Source: Willaertia magna (lineage: Eukaryota > Heterolobosea > Eutetramitea > Acrasida > Naegleriidae). From it: 10,657 nucleotides of DNA. The stretch lies in assembly GCA_902984215.1 (NCBI GenBank), contig CADWAF010002078.1, positions 1 through 10,657 on the forward strand, in the 5' to 3' direction. Position numbers and translations under genes: made by a program. The notes below the pieces were generated by a model, which was given only the letters and a program-made list of their open reading frames with translations, had not been told where the DNA came from and did not search any database. Position 1 is the stretch's first letter, and the number at the start of each line of letters is the position of its first letter. Shown in pieces: positions 1 through 7,659 of this stretch.

Positions 1-712
1 AAAGAAATGATTTTAAATTGTAATGGAATACAAAGTATTAATCATTTTGACGGTTATTATGAACAAGGATTAAGCGTTAGTTATACTTATAAATTAAATA
101 GTAACAAATTAGTAAATGTGACTCAACAACATGTCGATAATAATGCTATGGATTATATTAATGTTGTTAAGAATGGAAATGAATACATAATTAATGAAAT
201 AGATCCTTTTGAAATTTATAATTTACAATTTGATCGATATGGTGCTGTTGGAAAACTTGTTTTTAATCTATTAAATTTAAAATCTTTAAAAGAATTAATA
301 TTTAATGATAAAAACAAAGTTCATGATGAAATTGTTATTAGTAATTTTAGTAGTTTAACTATATTAATTATTTACAATATTTGTAATTTACAAATTCCAT
401 TTAACGATTTAAAGAATTTGACTGAATTAGAAATTAAAAATTCTTCAAATATTAAATTATTTAATACTGACGATAGTCTTAGTAATGAAGAATTGTCAAA
501 TATAATTGTTGAAAATGTTAGTCAGTTACAAATTGATTTAACATTAAATTGTCCTAAATTAATGAATTTATTATTAAAATATTTTGAAGAAGACAAACAA
601 AATATTAATTTAACATTTAAATATGTTCCTTTATTAGAAAATGTTAACATCTCAACAAGCATGGTACACAAAGATTTCAAGAAATTATTTAAATTAAGAA
701 GGGGAAGAAGTA
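1..712 (+). repeat. Left copy of a 0.7 kb dispersed direct repeat (LRR gene 3' half)
   Basis: Base 1 aligns with base 9476, and the two stretches are nearly identical through about 657/10138. They differ by scattered substitutions and by two extra codons in the right copy near 9945-9965, where a DDS/LSN stretch became an Asp/Asn run. The last 60 bases diverge but remain recognisably related (both contain tttaaattaagag/aagg). Sequence after the stop codons is unrelated. This is a paralogous gene pair in direct orientation, not a terminal repeat of the AT-rich block, because about 1.1 kb of other sequence (8340-9475) lies between the block and the right copy. Confidence -1.
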
Positions 713-729
713 GACCACCATTGTATTGA
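1..729 (+). CDS. Leucine-rich-repeat protein, C-terminal part (gene runs off the left edge)
   Basis: The reading frame is open from base 1 to a TGA at 727-729, so the window begins inside the gene; the internal ATG at 7 is probably not the true start. About 242 residues are visible. They show irregular LRR-like units spaced roughly 20-25 residues, for example LKSLKELIF, FSSLTILII and LKNLTELEIKNSSNIKLF, with Leu/Ile at repeated positions and Asn at unit ends. This kind of repeat normally binds proteins, often in F-box substrate receptors. The C-terminus turns basic (LRRGRSRPPLY). It is nearly identical to the C-terminal half of the gene ending at 10198, whose N-terminus is F-box-like, so this copy may have had the same architecture. 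All glutamines are CAA or CAG. The LRR call rests on pattern only; substrate and partners are unknown. Confidence -1.
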   Translation, partial: KEMILNCNGIQSINHFDGYYEQGLSVSYTYKLNSNKLVNVTQQHVDNNAMDYINVVKNGNEYIINEIDPFEIYNLQFDRYGAVGKLVFNLLNLKSLKELIFNDKNKVHDEIVISNFSSLTILIIYNICNLQIPFNDLKNLTELEIKNSSNIKLFNTDDSLSNEELSNIIVENVSQLQIDLTLNCPKLMNLLLKYFEEDKQNINLTFKYVPLLENVNISTSMVHKDFKKLFKLRRGRSRPPLY

Positions 730-769
730 AATAAAAGCTTTTAATGATTTCGATTAATAAAGGAAAAAC

Positions 770-1146
770 TCAAGAAGAATAAGAATTGAATTTACTGTTG
801 CTTTTAAATATATATTTAAAAGGAAGTTTACTACAAACTGTATCATCACCAAGTATTCTACCCATTAGTTATTGTTTGACTACTAGTATTTTGCTTGCTC
901 TATTCCGTGTTGTAGTTAGATCCGTAAAAGCATTAACAAAACTAAGCCTTGATGCTATATCCAGTTGAGGCAACTTGATGGAGCACTGATTTCTTCAATT
1001 CATCTTTTCTAAACCTTAATTTAAAAAATTCTATTCTGTGGTTTATGTTTACTTCTATAACAATGATAAAACACATAATGCCAATCTGCCTCTTTCCAGT
1101 ATTCTTTTCCAAAATCTCTGAAGATTTAAGCCTTATATATATAAGT
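770..1146 (-). pseudogene. Broken unrecognised gene relic, three frames
   Basis: This stretch is richer in G/C than its surroundings and shows coding signal on the minus strand in three consecutive frames. From about 1140 to 1021 one frame carries an aromatic-rich segment (DFGKEYWKEADWHYVFYH) with A/T-biased third positions. From about 1040 to 965 a second frame reads FFKLRFRKDELKKSVLHQ. From about 1000 to 770 a third frame reads LPQLDIASRLSFVNAF and later GRILGDDTVCSKLPF, with one in-frame TAA, ending at a TGA at 770-772. Switches between frames imply at least two indels, so it reads as a pseudogene. I do not recognise the family; a transposase or a host gene fragment are both possible. A plus-strand open frame at 786-968 is the antisense shadow of this relic. 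Confidence -1.
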
Positions 1147-1800
1147 AACCACTAATCTCTGTTTGTAATAAGAATATTTATAATTATATGAGACTTATTA
1201 TGTGAATATTTTTAAATTTTTTTGCTGTTTTTTTGTAGTTTTTGTTGTTTTTATTTTTATTTTTTTAATAAATGATTTTTAAATTTCTTATTTTTAAAAA
1301 TATCTATTAACGAACAATTAATTAAGATTAAAGAAAAAAAGTTAATAGGATTTAAATTAAAGAATATTAAATTAAATATATAATTTTAAGAACTCTAATT
1401 ACTTTTATATTTTTTAAAATTAATTAATTAAATAATACATTAAATCTATTTTTAAATTCTAAAAGATAAATTTTATAAATAAATATTATTAAAAATTTTT
1501 AAAAAATATTTAAAAAATTTATTTAGATAAAAATTTAAGAATTATATTTATTAAATTATAAAATCTAAAATTATTTATATACATTATACTATAATATTAA
1601 ATAATTATAATATTTATATAAAAAATAAATATTTTAATAATAATATTATTAAATAAAATTATATAATTATAAACATAAAAATTTAATTTTATATATTTAG
1701 ATTTTAATTAATATTATTGGTTATACTTTATAAATATTATAATCTATAAAAGTTAAAAATAATATTTATTTTAATATATTTTAAAAAATATATTAAAAAA

Positions 1801-1844
1801 ATACTTGAATTATAAAATTATTTAATATATTAAATAACAAGTAT
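1801..1844. repeat. Palindrome with short inverted flanks
   Basis: A perfect 20-base palindrome, TTATTTAATATATTAAATAA, lies at 1818-1837. It is bracketed by the inverted pair ATACTTG (1801-1807) and CAAGTAT (1838-1844), with a 10-base spacer on the left side only. It could extrude as a cruciform. In DNA this rich in A/T a palindrome may arise by chance, but the C/G-containing arms make that less likely. Confidence -1.
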
Positions 1845-2135
1845 AAATAAAATTTATCTAATTATATTATTTTATTACAAAAAAAGAATTTGATTTAAAT
1901 AAAAATTTTTTTAAAAACTAAAATTAATAAAAGAAAAAAGTTTTATTAAAAATAAAGAATAAATAGAAAAAATAATAAATTTTTGTTTTTAAATTTTTTA
2001 TTATGATGAAAGATATAAAATTAATAAAAAATATTCAGTTTAATTTACTTTTTAATTACTATAATTTTACTTTTTTTAAAAAGAAATTCTTTATTTATTT
2101 AAAATAAAAAATTAATTATAAACTAAATATTACAT

Positions 2136-2193
2136 AAAAAAACTTATTTGAAACAATATTATATTAAAATATTTGTTTCAATATAAGTTTTTA
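2136..2193. repeat. Long imperfect hairpin, arms about 24 bases
   Basis: The left arm (2136-2160, AAAAACTTATTTGAAACAAT...) matches the reverse complement of the right arm (about 2168-2193) with two single-base gaps, around a loop of about 7 bases. The paired AACTTAT/ATAAGTT and GAAACAA/TTGTTTC blocks contain G and C, so this is the most convincing long stem in the desert. A T-run follows on the plus strand. It could be a small inverted-repeat element, a hairpin terminator or a structured origin; nothing else identifies it. Confidence -1.
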
Positions 2194-3555
2194 TTTTTTT
2201 TATAATGTTTAAAATAAGATAATAAATAATTATTTTTAATTTATTTATCTAATTAAATTATATGTTAATTAAATTAAAATAATTTAATTTTGTTAATAAT
2301 GTATATAAAGATTTAAAGTATATAAATTTATATATTTTATTAAATATTTTAAGCTTTTTAATATAAATTATTTAAATTTGTAATTTTTAGTATTTTATTT
2401 TTATTTATAAATTTATAAATAATTTCAATATTACTAAGATAATTAATATTTTATAATTGTTTATTGATATTTTATTTAAATAAAATTTGTAATTAATAAA
2501 TTTAATATAAATGTAATAAATTTATAAATTTTGTATTTTTATAGTTTTTTTATAAATTTTTATAAATTTAATAAATAATTTATTAATAATTATTTTTATA
2601 AATTAATAATTTTATAATATAAAAATAATATAATAATTTATCTAAAAAAAATAATTTTATTAAATAAAAATAATATAAAAAAAGAAAATAAAATATATAT
2701 TTAATAATAAATTATTTTTATTAAAATATTTACTAGAATTATTAATAATAATAATAATTTAAGTAATAGTTTAAATAATTTTATTTGATTTTTTTTTATT
2801 AATAAATTTTTTAAAAAGTAAAAATTTAGTTTTAATTTTATTTTTTTAATTAATTATTATAAAAAAAAGGTTAATATAAATTTATTTTTATTGTATATAG
2901 TTTTAAAATTATTAAAATTAAACAAAAATAATTAAATAATAATTAAATATAAAAAAATTTCTATAGATAAGGTTATATTATATTATATTTTAATAATAAT
3001 TATAAAATAATTTATTTAAAACAAAATAATAATATTTTAAATATAAAGATTATTAAAAAAATAAAAGATATAATAAAAAATATATTTAAAATTTTTAGAA
3101 TTTTTTTATAAATTAATTTATAATAATATTAATAGAATAATAAATAAAATAATTTTAATATTATTATTTTATTTTGGATAATAATATTTTTTTTAAATAT
3201 ATAAAAAAATTATAGAAAACATTATTAAAATTTATATATTTTTGATTTATTAATTATTAATATTTATTTATTTAATATAAAATAATTTAAATATTACAAA
3301 TAAAAAATTAAAAAAAAATATTTATTTATTTATTTATTTTTAATTATTTTAATTAAATAAATAACAAACAGAAAATATTATTAAAAAAATATATTTAGTC
3401 CATAGTTTTTTTAAAGAAAAAAAATAAAAAATTTTTTATAAAATTTTATAAAATCTATATAAATTGTACTATTAACTGTATAATTTATATTTTTAAAAAA
3501 ATGTTACTTTTGTGTAAAATATTTTTTTAAAAAAAATTAAAAATTAAAAATGTTT

Positions 3556-3583
3556 CAAAAAGTATATAAATTTATACTTTTTT
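3556..3583 (-). terminator. Hairpin plus T-run at the 3' end of the 3625-4560 frame
   Basis: AAAAAGTATA and TATACTTTTT form a 10-base stem around TAAATT and include the palindrome TATAAATTTATA at 3565-3576. It lies about 50 bases beyond the TGA of the minus-strand frame ending at 3625, with a T-run on that strand. It belongs to the palindrome family listed at 4584-4758, 6340-6395 and 7571-7723. A role as gene-end signal is inferred from position. Confidence -1.
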
Positions 3584-3624
3584 AATATTATTAAAAAAAA
3601 TTATTTTTATTTAAATAAAAATAT

Positions 3625-4560
3625 TCATAATATTTGCTTAATCTTTTTTTGTTTAATTTTGTTTATAAAATATTTATTATTATCTTCAATCCATTTATCA
3701 ATTAATTCATTTAGGTTTTGAAGTATAATTTTATTAATAGTAATTACTTTTTTTACTTTATTATCAGTTACCAAAATCTAAAAAGATTTTTCAGAACAAA
3801 TTAATTTTTAAAAATTATTTTCTTTTAGTTCTTCATATATTTATTATAATTCTTCTATAACACAAATAACATTTGTATCATTTAGTTTTAAATAATGTTT
3901 ATTAATAATATAAAAAGTATCAAAAGCATTATGTAAATTATAAATAAAATTAATATTTTTAAATTCTTTTTGTTTTTGTTTTAAAATATTAGAATTATTA
4001 TTATTATTGCGAGATCAAAATAAATAATTAAAAGCTATTTCATTAATTTCTTTATTGAAACCACCAATATTGTGTACTATATACAGTATAAGGCTATTAT
4101 TATTTTTATTTCAATAGTTAAAAAGTAAAAATTGTAATAATTTAGTATAACTATATAATAATTACTTAGAAATAATGAAATTATTAAATAGAGCAAAGTC
4201 ATTAATTTTAAATACAAAATAATAATCATGTAAGATAAAAATAAATAATTCAAAAAATAATCTAAAATTTTTACAGTATGCCTTAGTTTTAAAAATAATA
4301 TTTTTAATAGACTTTAAAAATTAAAAGTTATAATTATGATAAGTTATTGCTAAAATATTAAAAATTTAAATAAGGTCATAAAGAATTTATTTTTTTTTTA
4401 ATTTTTTCTTAATCAAGAAAAACAATTTTAATTAATTTTAAAATGTAAGACTGTATAAAAATTTTTTAAATACAAAGACAAACCATTTTAAAAATATATT
4501 ACAGACTATTAATTATACAAAATTTATTTTTTCAATGTTTAAAAAGTTAATAATTAAAAA
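3625..4560 (-). pseudogene. Long coding-like frame with TAA/TAG at Gln-like positions; unrecognised
   Basis: On the minus strand, one frame (codons starting at multiples of 3) runs from about 4560 to a TGA at 3625-3627, some 311 codons without a frameshift. It contains about 10 TAA, 1 TAG, 6 CAA, 2 TGG and 2 internal TGA. Every TAA/TAG falls where Gln fits, as in VIEELxxIYEELKENN, and both TGA sit where Trp fits (after FNY and after YLF). In the last 80 codons G is at position 1 in 17 codons against 3 each at positions 2 and 3, a strong coding signature. Segments include VHNIGGFNKEINEIAFNYLF and NLNELIDKWIEDNNKYF. No ATG occurs in the frame, so the start is lost, spliced or decayed. Two readings remain: a gene using TAA/TAG as Gln, or a relic degraded by C-to-T changes. 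Coding ancestry is fairly sure; family unknown. Confidence -1.
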
Positions 4561-4583
4561 TAACTAATAAAATCTAAAAACAA

Positions 4584-4758
4584 TATAAATTTATACAAAT
4601 TTAATTTAAAAAGGAGTATAAATTTGTATAAATTAATTTAATAAAAAGAGTATAAATTTATATTGTTTAATTAAAAAAAAAGTATAAATTTATATAAATT
4701 TTATAGGATAAAAAGAGTATAAATTTATATTTTTTTAATTAAACAGTATAATTTTATA
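4584..4758 (-). repeat. Cluster of TATAAATTTATA palindromes between two minus-strand frames
   Basis: Four perfect copies (4584-4595, 4651-4662, 4683-4694, 4718-4729) and two near copies (4617-4630, 4747-4758) lie between the end of the frame at 4787 and the start of the next minus-strand frame near 4560. On the minus strand most are followed by CTCTTTTT or a longer T-run, so the fuller unit is TATAAATTTATACTCTTTTT. With the paired GAG on the other side the stem can extend to 18 bases in a two-sided copy. The arrangement, palindrome then T-run immediately after a coding frame, resembles a transcription-end or 3' processing signal; repeated promoter elements for the next gene are an alternative. 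Confidence -1.
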
Positions 4759-4786
4759 TAAGTTAATATAAAATATTTTAATAAAT

Positions 4787-5338
4787 TTACTTTATAAATT
4801 CTTTTAAACAAATTAACATCAACCTTAAAAAAATAATTTTATTATCTTTGTCGTATTTAATAATGTTATTTAAAATTTTAATTAAATTATAATCAAATGA
4901 AGGTAAATATAGAATAAATTTTATAGGTCTATAAGTATTAATAATTAAAAACAGTTTTATTTTAATTTAATTTGGTTTTAAAAGATTGTTAAAAGTATTT
5001 GAAAAAATAATTTCTAATTTCAATATTCAAAGAAAACACTTTTTTAAATATTTAATATATACAAAATTTTTATATATCTTTTTAGTAAAAACTGTATCTT
5101 TGGTTAATAGATATATATACTTACATTTTGCTAAATATTTATCTTATTAAAATAAACAAATTTTAAAAACTATTAAAATTTCAGAAAAATCGATTTCTTT
5201 TAAATAAATAATATAAATTGACAAGACTTTATTTATAAAAATGAGATCTATTTTTTAATGATTAAAATATTTTTTAATTTAAAAAAATAAAACAACTTTA
5301 TTATATTTAACCTTTTATCATTCCACAACAATATCATT
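4787..5338 (-). pseudogene. Coding-like minus-strand frame with TAA at Gln-like positions; unrecognised
   Basis: About 183 codons on the minus strand, in a different frame from the 3625-4560 segment, ending around a TAA at 4787-4789. Contains about 6 in-frame TAA and 2 TGA. G is concentrated at codon position 1 (8 of 12 G in a 40-codon stretch I counted). Recognisably protein-like stretches include YLKEIDFSEILIVFKICLF, YLLTKDTVFTKKIYKNFVYI and RPIKFILYLPSFDYNLI. No ATG near the upstream end; going upstream the frame dissolves into the trinucleotide repeats at 5316-5462. It may be the continuation of the 5446-5760 frame, separated by repeat slippage. Same two interpretations as for 3625-4560. 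I recognise no family. Confidence -1.
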
Positions 5339-5462
5339 TACAACACAACAACTAAACAATCATCATTATCATCATCATCATCATTATAACAACAATAAAT
5401 CAACAACAACAACAACAACAATAACATCATTATCATAACAACAAATCAACAATCATCAACCC
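5316..5462. repeat. CAA/CAT trinucleotide repeats in a G-free tract
   Basis: Interspersed (CAA)n and (CAT)n runs on the plus strand, the longest being seven CAA units at 5401-5421 and five uninterrupted CAT units around 5370-5384. The plus strand has no G at all from 5261 to 5496, 236 bases, so a minus-strand transcript would contain no C here. It lies between two minus-strand coding-like frames. If translated, it would give homopolymer-like Leu, Val or Asp runs depending on frame, typical of slippage-prone microsatellites. Confidence -1.
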
Positions 5463-5760
5463 ATCTAAAATTATACTTACTTTTCTTATTTAAAATGATA
5501 AATAATTTAATTAATTTAAAAACATCTTTTAATACTATAAATACTTCATAATAAAAAAATTTATATAATTTTTTACATTTTTCAGAAAAATTAAATATAA
5601 TATTTAAAAAATACCACAAACTAAAAAATAAACATAACAACAATCTTAAACTTGATTATAGTTCAAATTTATTATAGTACTTATATTATTATAATTAAAA
5701 TAATTTTTTAAAACCATTTTTTAGATACAAAAAGAAAAAAATTTAAAATAATTAATGAAT
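5446..5760 (-). pseudogene. Coding-like minus-strand frame, about 105 codons; unrecognised
   Basis: The frame runs from about 5760 to a TGA at 5446-5448. The last 65 codons contain no stop in any code, including LLLCLFFSLWYFLNIIFNF, FSEKCKKLYKFFYYEVFIV and NFRWVDDC. Upstream of 5643 the same frame continues through about six TAA codons at positions where Gln is plausible (NKFELxSSLRL). There is no ATG; 5643 is a TTG. The hydrophobic, aromatic stretch near 5640-5580 could be a membrane segment. It overlaps the possible upstream exon of the plus-strand frame at 5812. It may be the N-terminal part of the protein continuing at 4787-5338. No family recognised. Confidence -1.
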
Positions 5761-5774
5761 GAGTTTATTTATAT

Positions 5775-5811
5775 GTAAGTAATTTATTGTTTGTATGTTT
5801 TATTTTTGTAG
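5775..5811 (+). other. Candidate 37-base intron (GTAAGT ... TTTTTGTAG)
   Basis: A textbook donor GTAAGT at 5775 and a T-rich acceptor TTTTTGTAG ending at 5811 bracket 37 bases. Removing them joins the plus-strand frame ending ...GTT TAT TTA TAT with TAT ATT ATT TAT at a codon boundary, and the downstream frame then continues into clearly coding-like sequence (KAKDFDLVK). Very short introns are usual in ciliates and some other protists. The call is tentative because GT...AG pairs are easy to find in such DNA. Confidence -1.
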
Positions 5812-6007
5812 TATATTATTTATAATATTTTTTAAAAGAATTTTTTTAATTTAATATGTCTTTATAACAATAAATTTAAGGCTAAAGATTTTGATTTGGT
5901 TAAATAGTTGATAATTGTGTGAAAAATAATTTTATTATTAATAAAGATAAAAAATTACATTTAAATTTCAGATAACGCAAAAGAAGATAAATTTATTTTA
6001 AATTAAT
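5812..6007 (+). pseudogene. Coding-like plus-strand frame, possible exon; unrecognised
   Basis: About 65 codons in one frame, with KAKDFDLVK near 5878-5904 and ISDNAKEDKFILN near 5965-6003. G is at codon position 1 in nine codons of this short stretch. It includes TAA/TAG at Gln-like positions and one TGA where Trp fits. It begins just after the candidate intron and ends at a TAA followed by the palindrome at 6011-6022. It may be part of a longer plus-strand gene shared with 6114-6340 and 6526-7659, or a separate small gene. No ATG. Confidence -1.
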
Positions 6008-6043
6008 GTATATAAATTTATATTCTTTTTATTATTTTTTTAG
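6008..6043 (+). terminator. Palindrome plus T-run after the 5812-6007 frame (or a 36-base intron)
   Basis: TATAAATTTATA at 6011-6022 is followed by TTCTTTTTATTATTTTTTTAG. It fits the palindrome-plus-T-run family found at other frame ends. The same stretch also reads as a short intron, starting GTATAT at 6008 and ending TTTTTTTAG at 6043; its length is a multiple of 3, so splicing would not change frame. I cannot choose between the two. Confidence -1.
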
Positions 6044-6113
6044 ATAAAAAAGTTATTAAAATTTTTTACAACAAAAAAAAGATTTAAAAATTAAATTATA
6101 GATAAAATAATGA

Positions 6114-6340
6114 ATAAATACTAAAAAAGTTATATATTTTTTAAATACTGTTTGGTTTTTTAATTATTGTTAAGATATTATTATAAAATTCTATATATCT
6201 AATCCAGAAATTGATATAGCAATTTGTAATTTTTTTTAAGTTTTTATAGAATAATATTAAATTAAAGCTTGTAAAACCTAGTATTTATAATATTTTGACT
6301 AAATATTTAATAAATAGTAAGTTTTTTTAAACAAAAGAGT
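6114..6340 (+). pseudogene. Coding-like plus-strand frame between palindromes; unrecognised
   Basis: After a TGA at 6111-6113 this frame runs for about 75 codons, with KKVIYFLNTVWFFNY, YISNPEIDIAICNFF and Gln-rich continuation where six or more TAA/TAG occur. G is at codon position 1 in 11 codons against 4 and 3 at positions 2 and 3, and the two alternative frames lack this bias. A GTAAGT at 6317 could be a splice donor at its 3' end. The frame differs from those before and after it, and palindromes lie at both junctions, so it is either a separate small gene or an exon. Confidence -1.
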
Positions 6341-6395
6341 ATAAATTTATATTTTTTTATTATTTTTAAATTAAATTAATTTATATAAATTTATA
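6340..6395 (+). repeat. Pair of TATAAATTTATA palindromes at a frame junction
   Basis: Perfect copies at 6340-6351 and 6384-6395 separate the frame ending near 6340 from the one that becomes coding-like at about 6427. The left copy is preceded by AAAAGAG and the right copy followed by CTTATTTT, so the two face each other as an inverted pair. They belong to the same family as the cluster at 4584-4758. Confidence -1.
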
Positions 6396-6525
6396 CTTAT
6401 TTTAACATTTAAAATATAATATTTTTAAAACTTATTGCTCTAAAATTAAGTGTAGATTAGAAGGTTTTGTTGTTGTTTTTAAAATTGAATTAATTTTAGG
6501 TCATAAAATAAATAAGAAAAAAAAT

Positions 6526-7659
6526 ATGACTAAATATGTTTTAAATTTTTACAATAAATTAATAAACAAATTTTATGACATTCAAATAAAATCTGATTTA
6601 AGGAGTAATTTGAAGGTTGATTAAATAAAAGATTTTATTAATAAAATATTTGATATTCAAAAAGTATTTTTAAATTTAAGTTTAATAATTAGTTTAAGTA
6701 AAAAATTTATAATTAATATTACTAAAACATCGATTCTGTTTGAAATATTTTCTTTTAATATATTTCCTAATACTAATGTTTTTTTAATTAAGAAACAAAA
6801 TAAAGATATTTAGTTTAGTATAAGACTTATTTAAAAAATTATTATTAAACTATTTATCATAAATTCAAAAACATTATTATTTGTTTTTTTCTGTTTTATT
6901 AAAGATTTATATAAATTATAATTCATGTTACAGTTATAATTTTATATTATTTTCATTTAAATCTAAATTTTTAATCTATAAAAATTAAATATTAATATCA
7001 ATAATAGTCAAAAGTTTTTTTTATTAATTGTATATTTATTCAATATCAATTTCAGATGGTTTAATTTTTAATTTATATTTTAATATAAATATTATTTTTT
7101 TAATTATTTTAATAACAGAAAAGAATGTGCTGGTTTTAAAATTAATAAATATTAATACAAAATGACAGTTAATAGATTGAAAATAACTGTAATTAATATT
7201 TAAAATAAAAATATAAATACTCTTTTAGCCCCATATCTATAGTTTCTTCTAATACATTCTGTTTTTGTTGAGCTTGATAATAAAAAGAAAAAAGTCTAAA
7301 AATTATAAAAAAAAACTGTTATAAAAAAATATTAAAAGTAAAAACAAAAAAAGTAGAAAAAAGAAATTTATTAAGTTAGTTTTTAAATAAAAAAAGTAAA
7401 AACAGTCTATTCTTCAAAAATATATAAATTAAAAAGCTTTAAACAAGAAGAAGAAAAAGAAAAAAAATTAAAGATTATTGATTAAAAGATTAAAAAAAAA
7501 TAATTATTCTATATTTATTAACTAATAAATTAAAATTTCTTTTAAAAATTTTTTTAAAAAAAAAAAGCAATATAAATTTATATTTTTTTATTAATTTTTA
7601 TTGTTCAAAATATTAGTAAAAATAGTGTAAATTTATATTACTTTTATTATTTTTATTGA
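6526..7659 (+). CDS. 377-residue ORF if TAA/TAG encode Gln; unrecognised protein with Lys/Gln-rich end
   Basis: From ATG at 6526 to TGA at 7657 there is no TGA and no frameshift in 378 codons. Up to 7510 I hand-counted about 19 TAA, 3 TAG, 6 CAA and 1 CAG, the pattern of an AT-rich genome with TAA/TAG reassigned to Gln. Coding signal extends upstream in the same frame to about 6427 (CSKIKCRLEGFVVVFKIEL), so the start may be earlier or spliced. The middle reads TKTSILFEIFSFNIFPNTNV; about 7126-7180 reads RKECAGFKINKY and KMTVNRLKITVIN; 7216-7275 reads NTLLAPYLxFLLIHSVFVEL. From 7285 it becomes Lys/Gln/Glu-rich, like a basic, possibly nucleic-acid-binding tail. Signal fades after about 7530, where the palindrome cluster begins. 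Under the standard code this is a heavily interrupted pseudogene. Family unknown. Confidence -1.

Larger units (their letters stand above)
1195..3540. other. 2.3 kb A/T desert with no supported gene
   Basis: Almost only A and T; counted lines contain 1-3 G or C per 60 bases. On neither strand do I see a frame with the first-position G bias found further right, even allowing TAA/TAG as sense codons. It holds two hairpins (1801-1844, 2136-2193), two copies of the 12-base palindrome found further right (2321-2332, 2406-2417), and many TAA/TTA micro-repeats. Possible roles include an AT-rich centromere, a replication origin, or simply decayed intergenic DNA; the sequence alone does not decide. 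The composition step at about 1195 is sharp. Confidence -1.

Noticed and set aside
786..968. 60-codon plus-strand open frame
   Set aside because: It has no features of a protein and lies antisense to a minus-strand frame with better codon-position bias (the relic at 770-1146).
960..1015. Possible C/D-box small nucleolar RNA (TGATGGA and CTGA on the plus strand)
   Set aside because: Boxes are imperfect and too close together, with no terminal stem; the stretch is better explained by the coding relic.
3625..5338. A protein-primed family B DNA polymerase, suggested by HNIGGF and FDYNLI, which loosely resemble an Exo II motif
   Set aside because: No second exonuclease motif or YxDTD-type polymerase motif was found, HNIGGF lies too near the C-terminus, and the matches are too short to support the family.
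6121..6330. Continuation of the 6526-7659 frame upstream through this stretch, since it also lacks TGA
   Set aside because: G falls mainly at third positions in that frame; the alternative frame (6114-6340) has clear first-position G bias.
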